12,091 nt of DNA, from the NCBI GenBank assembly GCA_937921835.1, contig CAKZVG010000081.1, positions 1 through 12,091 on the forward strand. The letters are read 5' to 3'. The stretch is from an uncultured Bryobacteraceae bacterium. Its GTDB lineage: Bacteria; Acidobacteriota; Terriglobia; Bryobacterales; Bryobacteraceae. The notes beneath the pieces were generated by a model. It searched no databases and had not been told where the DNA came from. It worked only from the letters and a program-made list of their open reading frames with translations. The position numbers were made by a program, and so were the translations under genes. Positions 5,874 to 12,091 of the stretch are shown one piece after another. The first letter of the stretch is position 1, and every line of letters starts with the position of its first letter.

Positions 5874-7616
5874 TCAGATCGCTTCCAACTCCTCTTCGAG
5901 AAGCTGTTTGCGGTAAAGATCGGCGTAGTATCCGCCGCGCGCCAGCAACTCGGCGTGCGTGCCGGCTTCGGCGATGCGGCCCGCTTCGAGCACGAAGATG
6001 CGCCCGGCGCCGCGCAGGGTGGAGACGCGGTGTGAAATCAGGATGGTGGTGCGGCCGCGCATCACCTTGGCCAGGCCGTTGAGGATCCGCTCCTCGGTGA
6101 CCGTGTCGACGCTCGACAGCGCGTCGTCGAGGATCAGGATGCGCGGGTCGCGTAGGATGGCGCGGGCGATGGCGGCGCGTTGCTTCTGGCCGCCCGAGAG
6201 CGTGATGCCGCGCTCGCCGACCATGGTCTGGTAGCCCGCCGGGAAGCCCGCGATGTCCCCGGCGAGCCCGGCGATTTCGGCCGCCCGCCGCACTTGCTCC
6301 TCGGTGGCGTCTTTCACGCCGAAGGCGATGTTGTCGGCGATGGTGGTGCTGAACAGGAACGTTTCCTGCGGCACGATTCCGATGGCTTCCCGCAATTCGC
6401 GCGGATCGAACTCGCGCACGTCGATGCCGTCGAGCAGCACCTGTCCGGCGGTAGGGTCGGCGAGCCGCGGCACGAGGTTCACGAGGCTGGTCTTGCCGCT
6501 TCCGGTGTGGCCGACGATGGCCACCACCGCGCCCGCCGGGATCTCCAGGTCGACGCCCCGGAGCGCCTCGAAGGCGCCGAAACGCAGGTGCACGCCCCGC
6601 AGCTCGACCCACCCGGCCAGCGGACGGGGGAGCGGCCGCGGCCGCGCGGGCGCCGCGATCGAGGGCTGTTCCTTCAGAATCGCGTTGATGCGTTTGAGCG
6701 AAGCGCTTCCGCGCTGCATCAGATTCACCACCCAGCCGAAGGCCACCATGGGCCACACCAGCAGTCCCATGAAGGTGTTGAACATCAGGAACGTTCCGAG
6801 CGTGATTTCCCCGCGCAGCAGGCGGTAGCCGCCAGCCCACAGCACCACCAGAAACGTCAGCCCGATGAGGGCTTGCAGCAGCGGCATGAACAGCCCCGAG
6901 ATCTTCGCCAGGCGGATGTTCTGCGCGATGTAATCCCGGTTCAACTGCTCGAAGCGCTCAAGCTCGGCCTGTTCCTGCGCGTAGGCGCGGATGATGCGCA
7001 CGCCGGACAGGTTCTCCTGCACCCGGCTGCTGAGGTCGGAAAACATGCTCTGGATGCGCTCGAAGCGCGCGTGGATGGCCCGGCCGAAAAAGAGCACCGC
7101 CACGCTCACCAGCGGCGCGGGCGCCAGCGCCATCAGCGTCAGCGGCCAGTCCACCGACAACATGGCGATCACGGCCAGCAGAAACAGCAACGCCGTCTCG
7201 GTCCAGTACATGACGCCCGGACCGAGCATCATGCGCACGGCGTTCAGGTCGTTGGTGGCGCGGGCCATGATGTCGCCGGTGCGGAAGCGCGCGTAGAAAT
7301 CCTGCGACAGCCCGGTGAGACGCGCGAAGAGGTCGTTGCGCAGGTCGTACTCAATGTCGCGCGAGCAGCCGATGAGGATCACGCGCATCCAGTACTGGAA
7401 GATGCCCTTGAGCGCCGCCACGGCCACCAGCAGCGCGGCGAACAGCAGCAGTTTGTCGAGCGCAAAGCCCAGGGTGAGGGAATCGACGCCCTCGCGGATC
7501 AGCAGCGGCAGAGCGACGGCGCAGGCGTCCTTCACCACCAGCGCGCCCAGCCCGATGGCCAACGCGCGCCGGTAGCGGCGGAAATACGGCCAGACGGCGC
7601 CGATTGCCTCGCGCAT
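5874..7616 (-). CDS. ABC transporter, exporter half-transporter (MsbA/MdlA-like), fused permease and ATPase
   Basis: A 580-residue inner-membrane protein. The type IV exporter transmembrane domain spans about 1-310, with hydrophobic segments near 18-40, 54-75, 138-158, 160-178, 243-262 and 276-295, and the coupling-region motif QENLSGVRIIRAY (200-212). The nucleotide-binding domain runs from about 335 to 575: Walker A GHTGSGKT (369-376), Q-loop VPQETF (415-420), signature LSGGQKQR (473-480), Walker B ILILDD (493-498), D-loop SSVD (501-504), and H-loop ISHR (H529). The usual catalytic glutamate after Walker B is Asp498, as in the degenerate site of heterodimeric exporters. The substrate is unknown; lipid or glycoconjugate export is plausible from length and from the neighbouring DUF218 gene. 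The ATG at 7616 overlaps the upstream gene's TGA (TGATG), implying translational coupling. Upstream in-frame codons belong to that gene. Confidence 0.94.
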   Translation of the reverse strand: MREAIGAVWPYFRRYRRALAIGLGALVVKDACAVALPLLIREGVDSLTLGFALDKLLLFAALLVAVAALKGIFQYWMRVILIGCSRDIEYDLRNDLFARLTGLSQDFYARFRTGDIMARATNDLNAVRMMLGPGVMYWTETALLFLLAVIAMLSVDWPLTLMALAPAPLVSVAVLFFGRAIHARFERIQSMFSDLSSRVQENLSGVRIIRAYAQEQAELERFEQLNRDYIAQNIRLAKISGLFMPLLQALIGLTFLVVLWAGGYRLLRGEITLGTFLMFNTFMGLLVWPMVAFGWVVNLMQRGSASLKRINAILKEQPSIAAPARPRPLPRPLAGWVELRGVHLRFGAFEALRGVDLEIPAGAVVAIVGHTGSGKTSLVNLVPRLADPTAGQVLLDGIDVREFDPRELREAIGIVPQETFLFSTTIADNIAFGVKDATEEQVRRAAEIAGLAGDIAGFPAGYQTMVGERGITLSGGQKQRAAIARAILRDPRILILDDALSSVDTVTEERILNGLAKVMRGRTTILISHRVSTLRGAGRIFVLEAGRIAEAGTHAELLARGGYYADLYRKQLLEEELEAI

Positions 7617-8218
7617 CACAACCCCAGCCAGGTGGCGAGCGTCTTGGCCGCCTCGAAGAACACGATCTTGCGCGACTCGCGCACCTTCCACCAGGACCCG
7701 GCGCGGAAGAACTCGTCGGGAGCCGCCACGCAGCGCATCTCGAGACCAGCAATCACCCGGCGGAAGACGCCGCAAGCCCGGCGGGTGTGATAGTCGCTGG
7801 TCACCAGGTTATAGCGGCGGCAGCCCCGGGAGCGCAGCTCGCGCGCGAAGACGGCGGCTTCCTCCTCGGTGGAGAGCGCGCCGTGAGGCACGCTCACGAA
7901 GAACGCGGCCGGGTAGCCTCTCTTGACGGCGAAGGCGATCGCCGCTTCGCTCTCGTTCATCCCGTAGTAACCCGACGGCCCGCTGACCAGAGCGACCGGC
8001 GCGAATCCCTGGCGCACCAGTTCGGCGCCCTTGAGGATCCGCCGCCCGAAGCGGTCTCCGGCCAGCACCACGACGGCGTCGGCCTGGAAGGGGCTCTCTG
8101 CCGCCACCAGCCAGCCGCCAAGCGCCGCCAGCCAGTAGGAGTGGGTGGCGGCGGCGATGAGCGCGAGCAGTAGGGCGGCGCCGAACCAGGCCGGAAACCG
8201 GGAACGGCGGGGCGGCAA
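7616..8218 (-). CDS. DUF218 family membrane-anchored protein (YdcF/ElyC/SanA-like)
   Basis: A 200-residue protein with one N-terminal transmembrane segment (about 10-32) and a Rossmann-like DUF218 domain. ADAVVVLAGDRFGRRILKGAELVR (46-69) gives the first strand and phosphate-type loop, PVALVSGPSG (74-83) follows, then LSTEEEAAVFARELRSRG (115-132) and YNLVTSDYHTRRACGVFRR (136-154), the most diagnostic block. In ElyC and SanA the family acts in cell-envelope integrity and lipid-carrier metabolism, but the chemistry is not settled. The start is TTG at 8218, 3 nt after the upstream TAG, with an AAGAGAAG-type purine tract before it. The stop overlaps the ABC transporter start by one base. This is the middle gene of a tightly packed three-gene operon, which suggests an envelope function for all three. 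Confidence 0.85.
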   Translation of the reverse strand: MPPRRSRFPAWFGAALLLALIAAATHSYWLAALGGWLVAAESPFQADAVVVLAGDRFGRRILKGAELVRQGFAPVALVSGPSGYYGMNESEAAIAFAVKRGYPAAFFVSVPHGALSTEEEAAVFARELRSRGCRRYNLVTSDYHTRRACGVFRRVIAGLEMRCVAAPDEFFRAGSWWKVRESRKIVFFEAAKTLATWLGL

Positions 8219-8221
8219 GCG

Positions 8222-8773
8222 CTACTTCTCTTCCGGCTTGTTCTTCGGCTCGATGCGGCCGACGGTCTTGAGCTGCTGGTAGAGCCGCTCGACCTCGGCT
8301 TCATCTTCCGGCCGCAGGAGCGGCCGGGGAGCGGGCCCGGCCGTGCGGGCGGCGGCCCCTTCTCCCCAGAACTGCCGGTAAGGAACGCCATCGATGAGCG
8401 CCTCGCGGGAACCGCGCCGCAGGTGGCGCAGCAGGCTGTTGGCGGAATCGAGGTCGCCCGGATAGACCAGGAGGAAGCGGCTGTTGTCGGCCAAAGTCAG
8501 CCGCACGATCAGGGGTGAAACCCAGCCGGTGCGGTCTACCCGCCGGATCTCCTGCCAGGGGATGGCCCGTTTGCCGACGATCAGCTTCTTCTCATGCACT
8601 TCAATGGCCGGCAGAGCGGCCAGGCCGAACAGGGCGATCGCGCTGACGGCCAGCAGAGCGGTGGGAATCAGGGCCGGCTCCCAGCGCACTCCCACCCAAG
8701 CCGAGAACCCGGCCAGGGCCGTGGCGATCCACGCCGCCCGGAAGTATTGCGCCGAAGGCGAGTAGCGAGTCAT
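8222..8773 (-). CDS. Membrane protein with PH-like domain, unknown function
   Basis: A 183-residue protein from the ATG at 8773. It has two hydrophobic segments (about 12-29 and 34-54). A cytoplasmic region follows that resembles a bacterial PH-like domain: IEVHEKKLIVGKRAIPWQEIRRVDRTGW (57-84), with the 'IPWQEIRRV' turn common in such proteins, then strands LIVRLTLADNSRFLLVYP (88-105). The C-terminus (about 140-183) is Pro- and charge-rich. I do not recognise a specific family. An in-frame GTG at 8785 is an alternative start: a TAGGCT box (8797-8792) would place transcription on that GTG. The ATG at 8773 has GGAGGG only 3 nt upstream, which is short for a ribosome site. It is the first gene of the operon with DUF218 and the ABC exporter; its TAG is 3 nt before the next start. 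Confidence 0.72.
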   Translation of the reverse strand: MTRYSPSAQYFRAAWIATALAGFSAWVGVRWEPALIPTALLAVSAIALFGLAALPAIEVHEKKLIVGKRAIPWQEIRRVDRTGWVSPLIVRLTLADNSRFLLVYPGDLDSANSLLRHLRRGSREALIDGVPYRQFWGEGAAARTAGPAPRPLLRPEDEAEVERLYQQLKTVGRIEPKNKPEEK

Positions 8774-8785
8774 GCGCCCTCCCAC

Positions 8786-9285
8786 ACTCTTAGCCTAACC
8801 TCCGCTTCGAACGGCGTCAATTCGGCTGACGCGTCCTGGACGTGACCGGATTGCCCGTTCTCTTGCCTTTGAGAGAGGCCGCGCGGCAGGCCCAGAGGAC
8901 CTGCGCGCGCATTCTGCGGCTTGCGCAGCTTGAAATCCGGCGCGGCGTTCCAGTGGAGTTGCCCGTCCCGGCCGGCTCGCAAATTCCCGTCAGGCAGGCG
9001 GAGAGCGGCGGCGCGGGCGCACCGGCGGCGCGCCGGGAGACCCAACGCCACGCACTCGCCAGGTGAAGCAAGGGGCTTTCAGGCCGGTGGGCAGCGACGC
9101 GCGCAGCCGCCCGCGTTGGCCAGCAGTCTGGAACACCAGGCCCAACACTTTTAGCGCAACGCCGGGAAGATGCGTGAGCCGGAATGCCGGGCGCAGGGAC
9201 TTGGTTGCCGGCCGGGGTGCCGTGGCGGCTGGCTGCCAAACCGGAAACGGCTCGCGCCGCCCGGGCGATGCTACCATCGGGGGGT
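8786..9285. other. 500-bp region without a convincing gene
   Basis: Open frames exist on both strands (for example 8842-9066 plus and 8817-9338 minus). They are mutually overlapping, Arg/Ala/Pro/Gly-rich and lack recognisable motifs or start signals, as expected of random frames in GC-rich DNA. There is no tRNA, rRNA or T-loop consensus. Partial hairpins occur, such as GCAGG (8886-8890) with CCTGC (8900-8904). The left end should contain the promoter of the minus-strand operon and the right end the promoter of the gene at 9286. The middle could be a decayed gene, a dispersed repeat or an RNA gene. Confidence 0.5.
9272..9277 (+). promoter_or_regulatory. Candidate -10 box of the 128-residue unknown gene
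   Basis: TACCAT, ending 8 nt before the ATG at 9286, so transcription would start at or next to the start codon. The G run just before the ATG is too close to serve as a normal Shine-Dalgarno sequence. Confidence 0.35.
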
Positions 9286-9672
9286 ATGGTCGAGAACTTC
9301 CGGCGCTTCGAGGCGGGTCCGGATCCGTTCGGGCGCACCTGGCGGGTCGAACTGCTGTGGCTTCAGAACGCGATCGCGATCCGGCGGGCCGACGCGGTGG
9401 ATGTGAAGTTCCGGATCACCTCCGGCGGCGCCGCCGAAGAACGGGTGGTTGCGCTGGCGCATCCGGACCTGCTGCGGCTGAGCCGCAAGCTGGGCCGCGG
9501 CCTCACGGATCCGTGGTGCATGCGCCTGGCGGCGACGCACCTCAAACATGTGCTTGAGTCGGGCGAGGATTCGGGCGAGCGGCTGATTACGCCTTCCTAC
9601 GAAGAACTGGAACGGTACGCGGCCGCGGATACGGCCGCGGTCCCTTCGCGTCCGCCGGCGGCGAACCGCTAG
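9286..9672 (+). CDS. Hypothetical protein, unknown function
   Basis: A 128-residue soluble protein I do not recognise. Residues 15-48 ([34 protein letters not shown]) look like beta-strands. Residues 52-90 are helical, with [16 protein letters not shown] (56-71) and [13 protein letters not shown] (78-90). The C-terminal tail from about 113 is Ala/Pro-rich and probably disordered. It has no signal peptide or transmembrane segment. Codon use and residue balance look like a real gene, unlike the competing frames. The ATG at 9286 is chosen because a TACCAT box lies 8 nt upstream and the sequence before it lacks protein-like character; in-frame ATGs at 9268 and 9184 are alternatives. Its TAG shares the palindrome CTAG with the stop of convergent ilvD. 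Confidence 0.7.
   Translation: MVENFRRFEAGPDPFGRTWRVELLWLQNAIAIRRADAVDVKFRITSGGAAEERVVALAHPDLLRLSRKLGRGLTDPWCMRLAATHLKHVLESGEDSGERLITPSYEELERYAAADTAAVPSRPPAANR
9618..9639. terminator. 8-bp GC hairpin near the convergent gene ends
   Basis: CGCGGCCG (9618-9625) pairs with CGGCCGCG (9632-9639) around a 6-nt loop. It lies inside the last codons of the unknown gene and 30 bp past the ilvD stop. For ilvD it is a plausible downstream transcript-end structure, without a U-tract. The same bases also form a direct repeat of CGGCCGCGG (9620-9628 and 9632-9640). Confidence 0.35.
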
Positions 9673-11393
9673 ATCTCGAAGACGGCGCCGGTGTCGGCGC
9701 TGGTGACGTGCAGCAGGTAGCGCGCCAGCCAGCCGCGCTTGACCTTGGGTTCGAAAGGCGGCAGGGCCGCCAGGCGCGCCCGGATCTCCGCCTCGGGTAC
9801 CTTTAACTCGATGCGCCGGGCGGTGGCGTCGATGGCGATGCGGTCGCCGTCGCGGACCGCGGCGATGGGGCCGCCCGCCGCGGCTTCGGGCGCGATGTGG
9901 CCCACGCACAGCCCGCGCGTGCCGCCGGAGAACCGCCCGTCGGTGATGAGCGCGGCGCGGATGCCCGCCCCGCTGATGGCCGAGGTGGGCGAGAGCATCT
10001 CCTGCATGCCCGGTCCGCCGCGCGGGCCTTCGTAGCGGATCACCACCACGTCGCCATCCTTCACCTGGCCGCCGAGAATGCCGGCCAGCGCGTCTTCCTG
10101 CGATTCGTAAACCCGCGCCACGCCTTCGTAGCGCATCATGGACGCTTCGACGCCGGCCGTCTTCACAACCGAGCCGTTGGGGGCGAGGTTGCCGGTCAGA
10201 ATGGCCAGGCCGCCGGTGGGCGAGTAGGCGTTTCCGATCCGCCGGATGATCTCGCCGTCGGGATCGGGCGCGGCCTCGACGGACTCGCGCAGCGTCCCGC
10301 ACACCGTGCGCACGTCGAGATTGAGCGGCGCGCCCGGCTGGCGAGCGGTTTCCTTCAGGATCGCGCCGATGCCGCCCGCGCGGTGCACGTCCTCGATGTG
10401 GACGTCCGGGCGGCTGGGCGACACCTTGCAGATGTTGGGCGTCGCAGCGGAGATGTGGTTCAGGCGGTCCAGACGGTAGGGCACGCCCGCCGAGTGCGCC
10501 AGCGCCAGGGCGTGCAGCACGGTGTTGGTGGATCCGCCCATGGCCATGTCGAGCACGAAGGCGTTGTCGAGCGACTGCTCGTTGACGATGTCGAGCGGGC
10601 GCACGTTCTCTTCGAGACAGCGCTTCAGGATGCGGGCCGCGCGTTTGACCAATTCCATGCGCTCGGGGTTGAGTTCGGTGCGGGCGCCGCCGTCCACCCA
10701 GCGCTCGGCGGGAATGGTGCCGTTGCCCGGCAGCGCCAGTCCGATGGCCTCGGCCAGGCAGTTCATCGAATTGGCGGTGAACATGCCGGAGCAGCTTCCG
10801 CAGCCCGGGCAGGCTTTCTCGGCCAGCGCGCGCAGTTCGGCTTCCGTCAGCTTGCCCGCGCTGTGGCGTCCGACGCCCTCGAAAACGGTGATGAGATCGC
10901 TGCCGCCGCGCCCGGCAAGCATCGGACCGCCGCTCACGTAAACCGAGGGGATGTTGAGCCGCGCCATGGAATTCAGCATCGCGGGCACGATCTTGTCGCA
11001 GTTGCCGATGCCGATCCAGGCGTCGCAGGGATGGGCGCCGACGATGGACTCGATCTGGTCGGCGATCAGCTCGCGCGAGGGCAGCGAGTACTTCATGCCG
11101 AAGTGCCCCATGGCGATGCCGTCGCAGATGGCGCCGCCGATGTTGGTGTACCAGACATTGAAGCCGAGCGCTTCCAGTTCGGCGCGCAGCACGGCGCCGA
11201 TGCGGTCCAGGTGTGCGTGGCCGGGGATTTGCGTGGTGTGGGAGTTGACGATGGTGACGAAGGGCCGGCTGAGCCCGTCGAGCGAGCCGACCACGCCGGC
11301 GGCTTTCATCAGCGAAGCGTGCGGAAGCATGTGCGCGCCCTCGCGGAAGACGCGGCTGCCCTTCTGGCGGACATTCTCGATGCCTTGGTTCAT
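9669..11393 (-). CDS. ilvD: Dihydroxy-acid dehydratase
   Basis: The enzyme dehydrates 2,3-dihydroxy-isovalerate and 2,3-dihydroxy-3-methylvalerate to the 2-keto acids in valine, leucine and isoleucine (and pantothenate) biosynthesis, using an iron-sulfur cluster and Mg2+. The 574-residue length fits IlvD. Motifs are [18 protein letters not shown] (49-66), [27 protein letters not shown] (86-112), [12 protein letters not shown] (129-140, Cys132), [19 protein letters not shown] (195-213), [11 protein letters not shown] (central) and the C-terminal [21 protein letters not shown]. These separate it from short random frames, and the block order is that of IlvD rather than a proven Edd. The ATG at 11393 begins the conserved N-terminus; codons upstream in the frame are not conserved. 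A GACAAT box lies 8 nt before the ATG. It converges with the 128-residue gene, overlapping by 4 bp, and is divergent from pheS. Confidence 0.97.
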   Translation of the reverse strand: MNQGIENVRQKGSRVFREGAHMLPHASLMKAAGVVGSLDGLSRPFVTIVNSHTTQIPGHAHLDRIGAVLRAELEALGFNVWYTNIGGAICDGIAMGHFGMKYSLPSRELIADQIESIVGAHPCDAWIGIGNCDKIVPAMLNSMARLNIPSVYVSGGPMLAGRGGSDLITVFEGVGRHSAGKLTEAELRALAEKACPGCGSCSGMFTANSMNCLAEAIGLALPGNGTIPAERWVDGGARTELNPERMELVKRAARILKRCLEENVRPLDIVNEQSLDNAFVLDMAMGGSTNTVLHALALAHSAGVPYRLDRLNHISAATPNICKVSPSRPDVHIEDVHRAGGIGAILKETARQPGAPLNLDVRTVCGTLRESVEAAPDPDGEIIRRIGNAYSPTGGLAILTGNLAPNGSVVKTAGVEASMMRYEGVARVYESQEDALAGILGGQVKDGDVVVIRYEGPRGGPGMQEMLSPTSAISGAGIRAALITDGRFSGGTRGLCVGHIAPEAAAGGPIAAVRDGDRIAIDATARRIELKVPEAEIRARLAALPPFEPKVKRGWLARYLLHVTSADTGAVFEI

Positions 11394-11401
11394 AAACGGC
11401 C

Positions 11402-11407
11402 ATTGTC
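11402..11407 (-). promoter_or_regulatory. Candidate -10 box of ilvD
   Basis: GACAAT on the minus strand, ending 8 nt before the ATG at 11393, which would give a leaderless or nearly leaderless transcript. No clear -35. No attenuator leader peptide or T-box could fit in the remaining space. Confidence 0.35.
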
Positions 11408-11418
11408 GCACCGCGGCG

Positions 11419-11438
11419 CGCCGCCTGGCGAGGCGGCG
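11419..11438. repeat. Perfect 8-bp inverted repeat in the ilvD-pheS divergent spacer
   Basis: CGCCGCCT (11419-11426) and AGGCGGCG (11431-11438) flank a 4-nt GGCG loop. It sits just upstream of the predicted ilvD -10, a position suited to an operator or transcription-blocking structure. GC-rich DNA makes chance occurrence possible. Confidence 0.35.
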
Positions 11439-11495
11439 GGCGGCACAGGCCAATAACCCGGCCGGGGTGCGCGTTCCGCTGCGCGGCGGGGCGGG

Positions 11496-11501
11496 TACAA
11501 T
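11496..11501 (+). promoter_or_regulatory. Candidate -10 box of pheS
   Basis: TACAAT (five of six to consensus), ending 17 nt before the ATG at 11519. Predicted leader is about 10 nt and lacks a Shine-Dalgarno sequence. The -35 is weak. There is no room for a phenylalanine attenuator or T-box. Confidence 0.45.
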
Positions 11502-11518
11502 GAGAGATTCATCCCTAC

Positions 11519-12091
11519 ATGCTCGAAACCACACTTTCGGAAATGGAGGCGTCGGCGCTGGCCCGCATCGAGGCCGCCGCGGCGCCCGAGGAACTCGAGC
11601 CCGTGCGCGTCGAGGTGCTCGGACGCAAGGGCGCGCTGGCGCTCATCAGCAAGGACATGGGCCGGTTGCCGCCCGAGGAGCGGGCGCGCGCCGGCAAGCG
11701 TTTGAACGCGGTCAAACAGGCGCTGGAGGCGGCCCTCGAGGCTAAGCGGGCGCGCTTCGAGCAGGCCGCCCTCAACGCGCGCCTGGAAAGCGAATGGCTC
11801 GACCTGACGCTGCCCGCGCCAGGACCGCGCACCGGCAGCCTGCATCCGCAGACCCTGGTGCAGAGCGAGATCGAGGACCTGTTCATCTCCATGGGTTTCA
11901 CGGTGCTCGACGGCCCCGAGGTCGAAACCGAATGGAACAACTTCGACGCGCTCAACATTCCGGCCACGCACCCGGCGCGCGACATGCAGGACACCTTCTG
12001 GCTGACCGACGGCAACGTGTTGCGCACGCACACCTCGCCGGTGCAGGTGCGCGGGATGAAGAAGCTTGGCCCGCCGCTGCGCATGATCGCT
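11519..12091 (+). CDS. pheS: Phenylalanine--tRNA ligase alpha subunit, 3' part cut by window edge
   Basis: The alpha subunit of the alpha2-beta2 phenylalanyl-tRNA synthetase, a class II enzyme that charges tRNA-Phe in the cytoplasm. The first 191 residues of about 340 are visible. Residues 1-95 are the N-terminal helical coiled-coil that contacts tRNA, with [20 protein letters not shown] (29-48) typical of PheS. The catalytic domain starts near 105: [22 protein letters not shown] (106-127), the conserved [31 protein letters not shown] (132-162) and [11 protein letters not shown] (168-178). The ATG at 11519 fits the family N-terminus ([17 protein letters not shown]) and the upstream TACAAT box. 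Within the window it is not next to infC-rpmI-rplT, the common neighbours; pheT would be expected just off the right edge. Confidence 0.96.
   Translation, partial: MLETTLSEMEASALARIEAAAAPEELEPVRVEVLGRKGALALISKDMGRLPPEERARAGKRLNAVKQALEAALEAKRARFEQAALNARLESEWLDLTLPAPGPRTGSLHPQTLVQSEIEDLFISMGFTVLDGPEVETEWNNFDALNIPATHPARDMQDTFWLTDGNVLRTHTSPVQVRGMKKLGPPLRMIA

Noticed and set aside
6180..7790. Open frame of 536 codons on the plus strand
   Set aside because: It is antisense to the ABC transporter, which has all NBD motifs. The frame is His/Gln/Arg-rich without motifs, a typical shadow in GC-rich DNA.
8842..9066. Small plus-strand gene in the long intergenic region
   Set aside because: There is no ribosome site or -10 box at its start, and the composition is no better than that of overlapping frames on the other strand.
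9271..11403. Open frame of 710 codons on the minus strand
   Set aside because: It is out of frame with ilvD, which is unmistakable. The product is an Arg/His/Gly-rich string without domains.
9897..11456. Open frame of 519 codons on the plus strand
   Set aside because: It lies antisense to ilvD and has no family motifs or start signals.

Overview
This window is a GC-rich, gene-dense chromosomal segment. Gene content and style suggest an Acidobacteriota genome of the Solibacter/Bryobacter type: a Tat-exported NIPSNAP protein, a DUF5060/DUF4038 glycoside hydrolase, a DUF218 protein beside an MsbA-like ABC exporter, and several genes whose -10 box sits almost on the start codon. That placement is inference from style, not a database match. 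I see no phage, insertion sequence, CRISPR array, rRNA or tRNA.

Left end (1-1419): the 5' part of ahcY (S-adenosylhomocysteine hydrolase, minus strand) is divergent from a regulator that joins an ArsR-type winged helix to a SAM-methyltransferase-like domain, the architecture of SahR. The 56-bp gap holds two overlapping, oppositely directed promoters and a 26-bp interrupted palindrome. This is the most coherent regulatory module in the window: a probable SAH sensor controlling the SAH hydrolase and itself.

Middle left (1420-4191): a YjbQ/UPF0047 protein and a DUF2203 protein form a short plus-strand operon. They converge on a Tat-signal NIPSNAP gene (minus), which is divergent from a class I SAM-dependent methyltransferase (plus).

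Centre (4192-8785): a secreted glycoside-hydrolase-like gene (DUF5060, then DUF4038, then a C-terminal beta domain) is split by an apparent -1 frameshift in a C run near 4620-4623. It converges on a minus-strand three-gene operon: a two-TM PH-like membrane protein, a DUF218 (YdcF/ElyC/SanA-like) membrane-anchored protein starting at TTG, and an ABC exporter half-transporter. The three are nearly contiguous or overlapping, which suggests one envelope-related transcription unit.

Right part (8786-12091): about 500 bp without a convincing gene is followed by a 128-residue protein of unknown function. Its stop codon shares a CTAG with the stop of convergent ilvD (dihydroxyacid dehydratase, minus strand). 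ilvD is divergent from pheS (phenylalanyl-tRNA synthetase alpha chain), which runs off the right edge.

Most of the window is ordinary chromosome. The observations most worth following are the SahR-like/ahcY divergent control region, the recurrent leaderless or near-leaderless promoter geometry, the frameshifted hydrolase, and the ABC half-transporter with a non-canonical Walker B and no partner in view.
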